Shown piece after piece: positions 1 to 11,657 of a DNA stretch of 64,000 bases. Both the position numbers and the translations under genes were made by a program. The DNA comes from JAWRCU01 sp033542235 (GTDB lineage Bacteria; Pseudomonadota; Alphaproteobacteria; Rhizobiales; Rhizobiaceae): positions 248,001-312,000 of the forward strand of contig NZ_JAWRCU010000004.1 of the NCBI RefSeq assembly GCF_033542235.1, written 5' to 3'. The notes below the pieces were generated by a model. The model was given only the letters and a program-made list of their open reading frames with translations. It was not told the DNA's origin and did no database searches. Every line of letters begins with the position of its first letter. Positions within the stretch are counted from its first letter, which is position 1.

Positions 1-177
1 GGCTTCGACCGCAAGCAGGACTGGATCGCCGTCCAGGGTGGCCAGCCGCTTCGAGGCGGCAGTGTTGCAGTCGAGATAGGCTTGCAGCTGTTGGCCGCTG
101 TTTACTGCCGCAAGGCCGGCGCAGCCGGCGAGGCTGGAGATGGATGTGCAGATCAGGATCAGACTGATGCGGCGCAT
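1..177 (-). CDS. Lipoprotein, N-terminal part (runs off window)
   Basis: This is the 5' end of a gene read leftward; only the first 59 codons are inside the window. The start is MRRISLILICTS, a short positively charged hydrophobic signal peptide, followed by the lipobox LAGC at residues 16-19. The protein should therefore be cleaved by signal peptidase II and lipidated on Cys19. The visible mature part (NSGQQLQAYLDCNTAASKRL) is not enough to assign a family. No neighbour on the left is visible. The reading frame stays open to the window edge without a stop, as expected of a real gene. Confidence 0.7.
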   Translation of the reverse strand, partial: MRRISLILICTSISSLAGCAGLAAVNSGQQLQAYLDCNTAASKRLATLDGDPVLLAVEA

Positions 178-264
178 GGCAAGGCCGTAGGGGCCAAGCG
201 TGTCGGATATACGGCGGTTACGCGATTGGGGCTGCCGCCAGTGATTACGCGCGACCTGGATGCA

Positions 265-560
265 GGCCGATCTCCCCCCTTGAGGGGGAGATGTCCGGCA
301 GGACAGAGGGGGGTACTGTCCCGCCGACATCGCCGCTCCGAATGCGGAGACGCCGCGTACCTCTTTCGCTGGCGCCACTGCGGCGATGACAGGGGCAACC
401 GAAAGCGCCGGAATCTTCGGACCGCGACGGAGATCGTCCAAGTATAGTGGGGAACTTGGCTTGTCCTGCCAGTCCTCTGCGGCTGATCGTCGGATAGGTC
501 GGCGGGACAGTACCCCCCTCTGTCCTGCCGGACATCTCCCCCTCAAGGGGGAGATCGGCC
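265..560. repeat. Large inverted repeat, 64/63-nt arms
   Basis: The segment 265-328 recurs as its reverse complement at 498-560, differing only by one base in a C run. The 169-nt spacer carries no convincing gene. Each arm contains its own smaller palindrome (gatctcccc / ggggagat around ttga). This looks like a dispersed non-coding palindromic element of the kind common in Mesorhizobium intergenic regions. Short ORFs across it are products of the repeat. Its position is downstream of the carB stop. Confidence 0.85.
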
Positions 561-616
561 GGCATCGAGGCCTCGCAAGAATATTCTGGCAGTAGTCCCG
601 ATCGCGAGCGCTCGGC

Positions 617-675
617 CTTCCCCCTCTCCGTCGCGCTTCGCGCGACACCTCTCCCCCACTTTGTGGGGGCGAGGA
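617..675. repeat. Double-hairpin repeat element
   Basis: Two adjacent hairpins occupy this stretch. One has 7-bp arms at 630-636 and 640-646; the other pairs cccccac (653-659) with gtggggg (663-669). It lies directly 3' of carB, which reads leftward and ends at 692, so it could act as a transcription end or RNA-stability element. No T run follows on the minus strand, so a classical terminator is uncertain. It resembles dispersed rhizobial intergenic elements. Confidence 0.6.
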
Positions 676-691
676 AGTGCGGTGGCCTGGA

Positions 692-4180
<3,489 letters not shown>

Positions 4181-4421
4181 GCGGTCCGTCCAGGTGTTGC
4201 TCACGCGAAAAGCCGGTACGGGAGGCCCGGCCGGCTCGCGAAGGGAAAGATTCTTTCGTCAGGCTAGGCGGGCCTTATAGGGGAAGGTGGGGAGCGGGGG
4301 AACCCCCCGAATCTTGGCGGTGGACGAAAGCGTGAGAGTAGTGGACGGCTGACCTTCGTCACGATTTGGCTGTTGGCGCATGCTAGCGGGACGTGCAAGC
4401 TGCAGCTGAAGAGGTGCGCCC

Positions 4422-5375
4422 ATGACTTTCGAAGAAATCATCCATAGTTTTGCAACCTCCGATACCGTTCCCGTCGAAGCGATCCGGGCGGCATTGGAGG
4501 CACGCACAGCCTTTGTCGAGAAGGCTGTTCTCCTGCTGGACAGGGTAGCGCTGTCCGAATCCAGTGAGGAGGAGGATGAATCCGTGGCCATTCTCGTGCA
4601 TGTCTTGGGCGAGATCGGGGACGAGCGCGCGTTTCTGCCTCTCATGCGCGTGCTGGCGCTGCCGACTGACCATGTCGAAATGCTGCTTGGCGCTGATACC
4701 ATCACGGAAACCTTAGGCAACGTGCTCATCTCCACAATGGGGGATCACGTTTCAGTTCTCGAGGAAGCGCTGGCCAACACTGAGATCGACGACTTTGTGC
4801 GGAATGCCATCTTCGAGGCGTGGACCTGGCTGGCTCTGACCGGAAAAATGTCGAATGACAGGGCAAAGGCGTTCCTCTCCGACTATCCGGTCCGCGTCGG
4901 CCTCAACGTCGACGATTTCGGCTGGGCATCCTGGGTGGATTCCGTCACGGTGCTCGGCTTCGCGGAAATGACAGACTTCGCCCGGGAGCACCTCTGGAGC
5001 GAAGGATCGGAGAGATCCATGTTCGATTTTCCGGATATCAGCTTCGAGGGTTTCGAGCATCAGCTTGCGCAAGCGTTGGCCGACCCAGACGGCTGGAAAA
5101 CGGAGGCGAAGTACCAGCCGTTCACAGACACCATCGGGGACTTGTCCGGCTGGTACTGCTTTTCCGAAAAATATCGCAACGAGCGTGCCGGGATCGACGA
5201 GCGCGCTGAGCTCGGTAGCTTCCTGTACGGGGACGATTCAAGCGAGGAAGAAGACCCGATCTTCAATACACCCTACATTGCTTCGAATCCGTACAGGGAC
5301 GTCGGGCGCAACGATCCCTGTCCGTGCGGCAGTGGCAAGAAGTTCAAGAAGTGCTGCTTGTCGGAGGTGCAGTGA
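4422..5375 (+). CDS. DUF1186 protein with C-terminal SEC-C zinc motif
   Basis: A 317-residue cytosolic protein. The N-terminal two thirds is helical and acidic and matches my recollection of DUF1186-type proteins. The C-terminus ends in the SEC-C signature RNDPCPCGSGKKFKKCC, which binds zinc through three cysteines and Cys/His and in SecA contacts SecB and ribosomes. No catalytic residues are apparent. It is transcribed divergently from carB across a 240-bp gap, with an AGAGGTG element before the ATG. A role as an adaptor or chaperone-associated factor would be inference from the zinc motif only. Confidence 0.85.
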   Translation: MTFEEIIHSFATSDTVPVEAIRAALEARTAFVEKAVLLLDRVALSESSEEEDESVAILVHVLGEIGDERAFLPLMRVLALPTDHVEMLLGADTITETLGNVLISTMGDHVSVLEEALANTEIDDFVRNAIFEAWTWLALTGKMSNDRAKAFLSDYPVRVGLNVDDFGWASWVDSVTVLGFAEMTDFAREHLWSEGSERSMFDFPDISFEGFEHQLAQALADPDGWKTEAKYQPFTDTIGDLSGWYCFSEKYRNERAGIDERAELGSFLYGDDSSEEEDPIFNTPYIASNPYRDVGRNDPCPCGSGKKFKKCCLSEVQ

Positions 5376-5437
5376 CGAGGGAGGCGCTCGACTGAGCGTG
5401 AGCGCGTGCTGCTACTCGTTTGGCGCAGGCGCTGCCC

Positions 5438-5682
5438 CCCTCGGCGCTCGGCGTCATCCTCATCTCGCATAACGTCCATCACGCCTACCTCGTCGGCGAC
5501 CGCTTCACGATCCTCGAGCGAGGAGCAATGCCGGCGCCTACTTGAAGAATGAGATCAACCGCGACCAGCTTCTGAACCTCATGGCCGGAGGGAAAGAACT
5601 GGTCGATCTCAAGGCGGAACTAGCCAAGGTGAAGGTTGCGGCGTCGGGAATGCGGTCCGGTGGCGACGATGGTGGCCGATGA
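5438..5682 (+). pseudogene. Remnant of sugar ABC transporter ATPase (FrcA/RbsA-like C-terminus)
   Basis: From 5444 one frame reads LGVILISHNVHHAYLVGDRF, the H-loop region of a sugar-import ABC ATPase of the FrcA type. It hits a stop at 5543. The +2 frame, from about 5533, carries on with AYLKNEINRDQLLNLMAGGKEL and ends at TGA 5680-5682, the usual tail of this family. The gene therefore has at least one frameshift, and everything upstream (Walker A, signature motif, Walker B) is gone. No permease or binding-protein genes are next to it. It is a decayed fragment, not a working gene. Confidence 0.8.
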
Positions 5683-5878
5683 GGTGTCGCCGCCTGCCTG
5701 ATCGGTTCGCCGCGGCGGCATGGCGTAGCGCCAGTTGAACTGACGGCGCTTTGACGTGATCTTGTTCAAGATGAGGGGCTGAGGGCGGCCATGATTTGGG
5801 TGAGGTTCCACGGAATAGAAGCGCAACTCATCCGTTGATCAAGCCAGGGGCCCCGCCAAGTCAAGTGATGAGGAGATT

Positions 5879-6373
5879 ATGCGCTTACTTCGCAAGCAAA
5901 TCGGCATGCAGCTTATCGGATCCCTTTTTGCTCTATCCGTGACGGCAACGCCTTTGACGCTGTTTGGCAGTGGCGTGTGGGTTGTTCCTGCATTCGCAAA
6001 GGATGGCTCTAGCGGTCATGGTTCCGGTTCCGGTGGCGGCGGCCATTCGGGAAGTGATCATTCCGGCAAAGGCGGAGACGACGATGGTGGCGGCGGAGGT
6101 GGTTCCGGCCCGGGTCGGGGAGACGATGGTGCAAATCACGACCGCGGCGATGATCGCGGCGTCGACGCAGGTCGCGGTGACGAGCACATCAATCCAGCCA
6201 ACGGGGCAAAGGTCGAAATTGCAGGAAGCAATATCGAGGTCGTTCATGCAAACGGCTTCAAGGAAGAGCTCGAGAACGGCCGCTACGAGAAGAAGGATGC
6301 TGCCGGAAAGACGATAGTGGAGCGAGCTGCAACAGCCGCTGATATAAAGAGGCTGACCGCGATGGCGAATTGA
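5879..6373 (+). CDS. Secreted Gly/Asp/His-rich protein, unknown function
   Basis: A 164-residue protein with an N-terminal signal sequence (about residues 12-40, ending near FAKDGS). A low-complexity stretch very rich in Gly, Ser, Asp and His follows to about residue 105. The conserved-looking tail (GAKVEIAGSNIEVVHANGFKEELENGRYEKKD) probably forms a small beta-rich domain. The Asp/His-rich middle could bind metal, but that is only suggested by composition. A GAGGAGA ribosome site precedes the ATG. I recognise similar proteins in rhizobia but know no function. Confidence 0.75.
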   Translation: MRLLRKQIGMQLIGSLFALSVTATPLTLFGSGVWVVPAFAKDGSSGHGSGSGGGGHSGSDHSGKGGDDDGGGGGGSGPGRGDDGANHDRGDDRGVDAGRGDEHINPANGAKVEIAGSNIEVVHANGFKEELENGRYEKKDAAGKTIVERAATAADIKRLTAMAN

Positions 6374-6472
6374 TAGTCGATCACCTCAGCGAACTTTGTT
6401 CGTGAGAACTCCACACGGGCCGCAACCCAGTGTATATGTTGGTGCAAATCCGGCGGGAAGAAGTGACCGGAA

Positions 6473-7198
6473 ATGAAAGCGGCTCTGTTCACCATGGCCA
6501 TCATGGCCATCGCGCTTGTCGCCAGCAAGGCGATGGCCAACGATGCACTAACCAGGGACGAGATCGAAAAGCTGCCGTTCATGGCAGCCTTGGCCTATGC
6601 CGAAGCCATCGACGCCTACTGTCTCCCGGAATGGCACTATGCCAGCACCGCCCTGGCCGCAGCAGCGACCGCGCAAGCTGCTCTCCAGAACAAGCCCTAT
6701 ATCGGCGCCGAGCAGACGCTTGAGGCCACTCTTATCAAGGGCGACAAGTCGGCCTGCGAGCCCGCCAAGGCGTTCGTCGACAAGGTCACCGCCACTATCC
6801 CGGAAATCCAGCCAAGGATGGACGCCACGCTCGCAGCGCTCAAGAAAGAGGAGGCCGAGCGTGATGCGGTCCAGGCACGGGCGAAGCGGATCTCCGAATG
6901 CGGTCATGTCGTCGCTACGGTGAAGGTGTTCCTGGCCGCGGGCTGGTCGCTGGCAAACGGCCGCTACGAGGAAGAATTGCCCGGCTGCATTGCCGAACTT
7001 GCCACAATGCCCGAGGCGGAGGACCTGCTGGCCGAAGCGAAGACCGTGCTTCCGCAGATGACTGAGCGCCTCAAGGTGCAGTCCGCAAGCGCTCGCAATA
7101 CGCCGGAGCAGGGTCAATCCGATCCGCAGAAGATCATCTCCGACTGGTGTGCCAAACAGACCCAGAAGACGGCGATGTGCGATGAGACTGCGAAGTGA
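6473..7198 (+). CDS. Secreted hypothetical protein
   Basis: A 241-residue protein with a clear cleavable signal peptide (MKAALFTMAIMAIALVASKAMA). The mature part is helical, Ala/Glu-rich, with Cys at several spaced positions (DAYC, KSACEPAK, SECGHV, LPGCIAEL, DWCAKQ, AMCDET) that could form disulfides in the periplasm. No enzyme motif is visible. It follows the preceding secreted protein on the same strand by about 100 bp, so the two may share a promoter. It converges on the cyclase gene at 7385. Confidence 0.75.
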   Translation: MKAALFTMAIMAIALVASKAMANDALTRDEIEKLPFMAALAYAEAIDAYCLPEWHYASTALAAAATAQAALQNKPYIGAEQTLEATLIKGDKSACEPAKAFVDKVTATIPEIQPRMDATLAALKKEEAERDAVQARAKRISECGHVVATVKVFLAAGWSLANGRYEEELPGCIAELATMPEAEDLLAEAKTVLPQMTERLKVQSASARNTPEQGQSDPQKIISDWCAKQTQKTAMCDETAK

Positions 7199-7384
7199 AG
7201 CCGACTTCCTCGCAGGGACGCACATGGCTTCAGTCTTGGTGTGACGACAGAGAAGCCAAGGCGGGCAGAGGCCCAGGTCTTTGGGATATGCAACCGACTT
7301 AATAGTGGCGCCGGCCTTTATCGCGCCGCCGACCTAGCGGCCCCTCGAAACCTGTGGTGCGACAGTCGTAGGGCTTTCGTCCGC

Positions 7385-9160
7385 CTATTCGGGTAGCGCC
7401 GCCTTGGCGTAGCCCTGCCGGATGCGTTCGGCGTCGGCCGGATTGCTGAAGGGCAGGCGCCCCACGTGCTCTGAAAAGCGATAGGTCGGGTTTATCTCTT
7501 TTAGCTCGGCGCTCACGCGCCGTGCTTCATCGACTTCGCCGAGGTGGCCAAGCGCGGCAATCAGGAGCCCTCGCGACAGGTCGGTCTTGGGCGACAGTCG
7601 GATACGCTCTCGAAATGCCTCGACCGCTTTCTCGTACTGCCCGGCCAGGAGGTAAGCCGAGCCGATGAAGTGCCAGAACAAATGCCCCTGTAGCGGATCG
7701 AGACGCAGCGCGTGCTCCAGATCCGGAATCGCCTCCAGCGGCGCGTCGTTGTAGATGTTGCCCGCTCCGCGCATGCCGTAGGCCAGTGCGAAGTTTGGGT
7801 TGAGAGCAAGCGCCTTCTCCACCTCTTCGCGATGTCCGGCCGGATCCTTCTCCCAAAACTTCACCAGCGCGGCCAAGTAGTGCGCATAGGGCAGGTTGGG
7901 GTCCTTTTCGAGCGCCAGCCGACTGTAATGGGCGGAGAGTTCCTTGCTGTCAGTGCGCCCGCTCCAGTGGTTCTGGAAGTCGTGGTTGTAAGCGTGAGCC
8001 AGGCCGGCATACGGTTCGGCATAGTCGGGGTCGAGCTCAATTGCCTGGGTGAACAGGGCGACCGCGCGCTCGAATGTCTCCTTTGTCTTTTCAGGACCGA
8101 GCAAGACCTCGCGCCCGCGCAGGAAAAGATCATGCGCCTGGATGCTTCTCGTTGGTGTATGGGCGATGCGCGCCGACTCGGCCGGGGTCAGCGCAACCCT
8201 CAGGGCTTCGACGATACGGTGCGTCACCTCATCCTGCAGCGCAAAGATATCGGTCATGTCGCGGTCGTAGCGGTCCGCCCAGGCATGAGTCCCGGTCCGT
8301 GCATCGATCAGCTGGGCATTGATCCTGACGCGATTGCCGGCGCGGCGGATCGAGCCCTCGAGAACCGCAGTCACGCCGAGCTCGCGCCCGACCGTCCGGA
8401 CATCGATGTTCTTGCCTTTGTAGGTGAAGCTGGAGTTGCGGGCGATGACCGAGAGGCCGGCGACCTTCGACAGGTCGGTTATGATGTCTTCGCTGATGCC
8501 GTCGGCGAAATAGTCCTGCTCGGTGTCGCCGCTCATATTGGCGAACGGCAGGACGGCGATCGACTGCTTTGCCGGCGTTGAGCCTGCCGGCCGCGTCGTC
8601 GAGGGTTCCGACGTCGCGATCGCCTTCGCGCCGGCGGCACCGACCGCCAGCGAGTAAACTCGGATCGGCTCGGCTATGTTCTTGAGCTGCGTGCTGCCGA
8701 GATCGGCGACCGAGAGGTCGAGCCTCGCTTTGACCTGGCGATAGGCATCTTCGGACAGGCAGATGGCCCCGGGCGCCGCAACGCCCTCTAGACGCGAAGC
8801 GATGTTGACACCATCGCCCATCAGGTCGCCGTCGCTTTCCTCGACAACGTCTCCCAGATGAACGCCGATCCGGAACTCGATGCGACGGTCCTGCGGTACA
8901 CCGGCATTGCGCTCCACCATTCCGTTCTGCACCTCGATAGCGCAGCGCACGGCATCCACCACACTGCGGAACTCGACCAGCGCCCCGTCCCCCGTGCGCT
9001 TGATCACGCGCCCGTTGTGCACGGCCACGGTCGGATCGATCAGGTCGCTGCGCAGTGCCCGCAATCTCGCCAAGGTGCGATCTTCGTCTTCGCTGGCGAG
9101 CCGACTATATCCGACCACGTCTGCGGCTAGGATTGCGGCCAGCTTGCGGTTCTCGCTCAT
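7385..9160 (-). CDS. Class III adenylate/guanylate cyclase with TolB-like and TPR domains
   Basis: A 591-residue protein. Residues 1-170 form a class III nucleotidyl cyclase catalytic domain. The metal-binding aspartates are in place (Asp14 in ADVVGYS, Asp58 in KRTGDG), as are a Lys preceding GD (Lys54) and the transition-state pair Asn119 and Arg123 (GVNIASRLEG). It should therefore be active, probably making cAMP. Residues about 200-330 are a TolB N-like domain (SIAVLPFANMSGD through HAWADRYDRD), and the rest is TPR repeats. There is no transmembrane segment, so it is cytosolic. This architecture is expanded in rhizobia; its activating signal is usually unknown. The gene stands alone, converging on the gene ending at 7198. 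Confidence 0.93.
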   Translation of the reverse strand: MSENRKLAAILAADVVGYSRLASEDEDRTLARLRALRSDLIDPTVAVHNGRVIKRTGDGALVEFRSVVDAVRCAIEVQNGMVERNAGVPQDRRIEFRIGVHLGDVVEESDGDLMGDGVNIASRLEGVAAPGAICLSEDAYRQVKARLDLSVADLGSTQLKNIAEPIRVYSLAVGAAGAKAIATSEPSTTRPAGSTPAKQSIAVLPFANMSGDTEQDYFADGISEDIITDLSKVAGLSVIARNSSFTYKGKNIDVRTVGRELGVTAVLEGSIRRAGNRVRINAQLIDARTGTHAWADRYDRDMTDIFALQDEVTHRIVEALRVALTPAESARIAHTPTRSIQAHDLFLRGREVLLGPEKTKETFERAVALFTQAIELDPDYAEPYAGLAHAYNHDFQNHWSGRTDSKELSAHYSRLALEKDPNLPYAHYLAALVKFWEKDPAGHREEVEKALALNPNFALAYGMRGAGNIYNDAPLEAIPDLEHALRLDPLQGHLFWHFIGSAYLLAGQYEKAVEAFRERIRLSPKTDLSRGLLIAALGHLGEVDEARRVSAELKEINPTYRFSEHVGRLPFSNPADAERIRQGYAKAALPE

Positions 9161-9367
9161 AGCGCCTCCGCGGCTATCGAGATTAGCACAACGAGCCGTT
9201 CAGTGCCTCCCCATTCGACGGGTACGATCCAGGCGAGGAGAGTAACTTGCAATCGCCGGCCGAAGCGGATTGGCGGGAGCCAAATGTGGCGCTCGACCTG
9301 TGCCTGTGTCAATGCCCGAACGGCCGAGCGCCCCCGACAGCGCGTGAGTTCGCCTCAGCTTGCGGCT

Positions 9368-9601
9368 CTATTCGGCCGAAAAGGTGACGCTCACGCCCCG
9401 CTGCCGAAAATAGGCCTGCATCAGCTTGCGGCCCGAGCGGTTGTTCTGGGCCAACCTGGCCGGATCGAACACCGCCTCTTTGAGCCCCTCTCGAGCAAGC
9501 GCTGCCTTGAGCCTCGCGATATGTGCGTCAAGGTCGGAGTTGTTCGCCTTGAGCGATGCATAGATGTTGTCGGTCGCCTCGGCCACGGTCGGCTCGCTCA
9601 C
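9368..9601 (-). CDS. Small hypothetical protein
   Basis: A 77-residue soluble protein (MSEPTVAEATDNIYASLKAN...) with no recognised domain. The start is GTG at 9601, supported by an AAAGGAG ribosome site eight bases upstream. The C-terminal half (RSGRKLMQAYFRQRGV) is basic and helical. The good ribosome site is the main reason for calling it real. Confidence 0.6.
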   Translation of the reverse strand: MSEPTVAEATDNIYASLKANNSDLDAHIARLKAALAREGLKEAVFDPARLAQNNRSGRKLMQAYFRQRGVSVTFSAE

Positions 9602-9833
9602 TTGTATGCTCCTTTGGCTGTTTTGGCGGACGGGTTAGCACAGAATAGCGGCTTCACAATACCGTCGAGGCGGCCAGCGACCGGCCCGCCGGGTTGGTGC
9701 CCTGATGGGCAGCAACACTGTCGCTTCGGACTTGCTCCTCAGGTTTGTAGATGCCGCACCGGCTACAGACAAACGGTACGTGCTTCGGGTACTATTCTAC
9801 AGGGCGCGACGATCGTCGAAGGAGACCACTGAG

Positions 9834-10253
9834 GTGAACGAAGATGCCACCAGTCCAAGGCCGGTCGCGGAGATTGCGAGCTATCATGCCCATATCTACT
9901 ATGATGGGCGAACCGAGCGGGAACATGCCGAATGGCTGCGTCTTCGCATCGGAGAACGTTTCCGTGTACGCCTGGGGAATTGGCACGACCAGAAGGTCGG
10001 CCCGCATGACAACGCAATGTACCAGGTCTCATTTGCAAACGATATTTTTGCCTCGCTGGTTCCGTGGCTGATGCTGAACCATGGGGGGCTGAGCATACTC
10101 ATCCACCCGAATACGACTAACCCTCGGCGCGACCATCTGGTCGATCCCATCTGGATAGGCCGGCCTCTGGCGGTGCATGGCGAGCTCCTTCCGGACAATC
10201 ATGAGGCGGAAGAGGCGCTGCCGCCCAACACCAACCCGTCCCTGCCGGCATAG
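9834..10253 (+). CDS. DOPA 4,5-dioxygenase family protein
   Basis: A 139-residue protein of the small DOPA 4,5-dioxygenase-like family, in which a His-coordinated iron cleaves catechol rings in the plant and fungal relatives. Visible motifs are IASYHAHIYYD near the N-terminus, VGPHDNAMYQVSF in the middle and LNHGGLSILIHPNT, which together give the conserved histidines. I chose GTG 9834 because an AAGGAG lies about ten bases upstream and the family alignment begins here. An in-frame start at 9705 would add 43 residues without family similarity. The true substrate in bacteria is not established. Confidence 0.85.
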   Translation: MNEDATSPRPVAEIASYHAHIYYDGRTEREHAEWLRLRIGERFRVRLGNWHDQKVGPHDNAMYQVSFANDIFASLVPWLMLNHGGLSILIHPNTTNPRRDHLVDPIWIGRPLAVHGELLPDNHEAEEALPPNTNPSLPA

Positions 10254-10418
10254 CCGTTCTGCCGGAAATGCCTGCTTTCGGGCAAGCGGAACATTGAATT
10301 CCGCAACTGTGATGCGGCGCAAACCCCTCAGTTACGCGGCAACCGGCCTACATCGTCTTCGACAGTGGACCGCGCCCTCAGCAAGACTCGATACTTGCCA
10401 GATGGATGGGCGCTGCGC

Positions 10419-10742
10419 CTACTGGCTGACCACCACCTGGGTTACCTCGTACAGGTTGGGATCGATCTCGTCCGTGACCTGATCGAAGTGACTCCACTCC
10501 TTGCGGAATTCGGGCGACTGATGAGCCTGTCGCAGGAGCTCGCGATTCTGCCACTGGACGTAGTTGACGATGCGCCGTCCGTCGAGACTGCGATGCAGGG
10601 CAATTGAGATGAACCCAGGCTGACCTGCCATGAAGCGCGCTCGCTCGGTCATGACGGACAAGGCTTCGGCCTGCTGGCCCGGTTCAGAATCGACAATGGT
10701 GATTTGGGTTACGAGCTGACTGTCGGCTTGGATCTGAGTCAT
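10419..10742 (-). CDS. Antibiotic biosynthesis monooxygenase (ABM) domain protein
   Basis: A 107-residue single-domain protein of the dimeric alpha/beta ABM fold (QITIVDSEPGQQAEALSVM, ARFMAGQPGFISIALHRS, RRIVNYVQWQNRE). Members are small cofactor-free oxygenases, heme-degrading enzymes or stress proteins; the substrate here cannot be told. The ATG at 10742 has a GAGGT site five bases away, while an upstream ATG at 10775 has none. It sits just before the metallophosphoesterase gene in map order and on the same strand, but is 128 bp from it. Confidence 0.85.
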   Translation of the reverse strand: MTQIQADSQLVTQITIVDSEPGQQAEALSVMTERARFMAGQPGFISIALHRSLDGRRIVNYVQWQNRELLRQAHQSPEFRKEWSHFDQVTDEIDPNLYEVTQVVVSQ

Positions 10743-10870
10743 GGAGACCTCGCTGGATTGATGGCGAAATTGCACGCAGCAACTTCGGCCTTATCGATCA
10801 CAGCGGTCCAACGCTGCCTGTTTTTACTTGTTCCGGGACGGAGCCAGTTCCTGTGCGATGTGGCTGCGTA

Positions 10871-11629
10871 TCAGTGCGGCATGAAGCCGGTGCTGAGTGC
10901 ATACGCCCATTCCGGCCGGCCGGACTCGCCGGCGCGACGGGCAGCCGCCTGATGGTCATAGCTTACGGCGATCGCCTCGAACCGATCCGCGGAGGCGCCG
11001 GAGCCGACCTCGATCATGCCGTAGCGGGCGTGCGGTGAGCCCTGTTCTGATACATGCGCCGGCTCATCCGGATCATGATAGGCGGGGCATCCGACGCTGC
11101 CGGGATTGAAGATGACGCGGCCGTCCGGCAGGCGCAGGAGCTCGACACGGTGGCTGTGCCCGCAGAGCAGAATGCTGTGTGCGGGATCGAGTTCTCCAAG
11201 CCGTTTTACGATCGTGGCAAGCGGCGCACGCGCAAGCCGGCCCTCGGTGATCACCTCGGTCAGATAACGCTCGTCATGGTCGGGGCGGGCATGAAAGGCG
11301 AGAATGCCCGGTGCCGGCTTCGCCTGGACGGGAATGGAGGCCAGCCATTCGCGCTGGCTTGGCTCCAGCCGGTCGTGAGCAAATCTGTCCGAAGGCGCCA
11401 TTTCCTCGAGAGGATCAAAGGCAACGCGGCGGTCATGATTGCCGCGCACTGTCGGCCAGTCCAGCGCCTGGAGCCTTTCCATTGTCTCGCGCGGCCACAG
11501 CGGGCCGGAGACGCAGTCGCCGAGATTGACCACAAGATCCGCACCGCCGCGCCGGACCAGGTCGTCGAGCACGGCGTCAAGCGCGAGAATGTTGCCGTGG
11601 ATGTCGGCGAGGACAGCAATGCGCGGCAT
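10871..11629 (-). CDS. Metallophosphoesterase (YfcE-like)
   Basis: A 252-residue calcineurin-like phosphoesterase. The di-metal site is complete: Asp9 and His11 in LADIHGN, Asp38 in NLGDCVSG, Asn64-His65 in GNHDR, a middle His in FHARPDHD, and the final CGHSHR. The family hydrolyses phosphodiesters or phosphomonoesters. The closest resemblance is to YfcE/MJ0936-type enzymes and diadenosine tetraphosphatases. A GGAG ribosome site precedes the ATG. The upstream oxidoreductase on the same strand ends 28 bp away, so the two may be co-transcribed. Confidence 0.92.
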   Translation of the reverse strand: MPRIAVLADIHGNILALDAVLDDLVRRGGADLVVNLGDCVSGPLWPRETMERLQALDWPTVRGNHDRRVAFDPLEEMAPSDRFAHDRLEPSQREWLASIPVQAKPAPGILAFHARPDHDERYLTEVITEGRLARAPLATIVKRLGELDPAHSILLCGHSHRVELLRLPDGRVIFNPGSVGCPAYHDPDEPAHVSEQGSPHARYGMIEVGSGASADRFEAIAVSYDHQAAARRAGESGRPEWAYALSTGFMPH

Positions 11630-11657
11630 TCGAGGCTCCGTTCAGAAGAAGTGCTAT

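Noticed and set aside
82..595. Several short frames within the left-end repeat region
   Set aside because: They are translations of the inverted repeat and share its symmetry, not genes.
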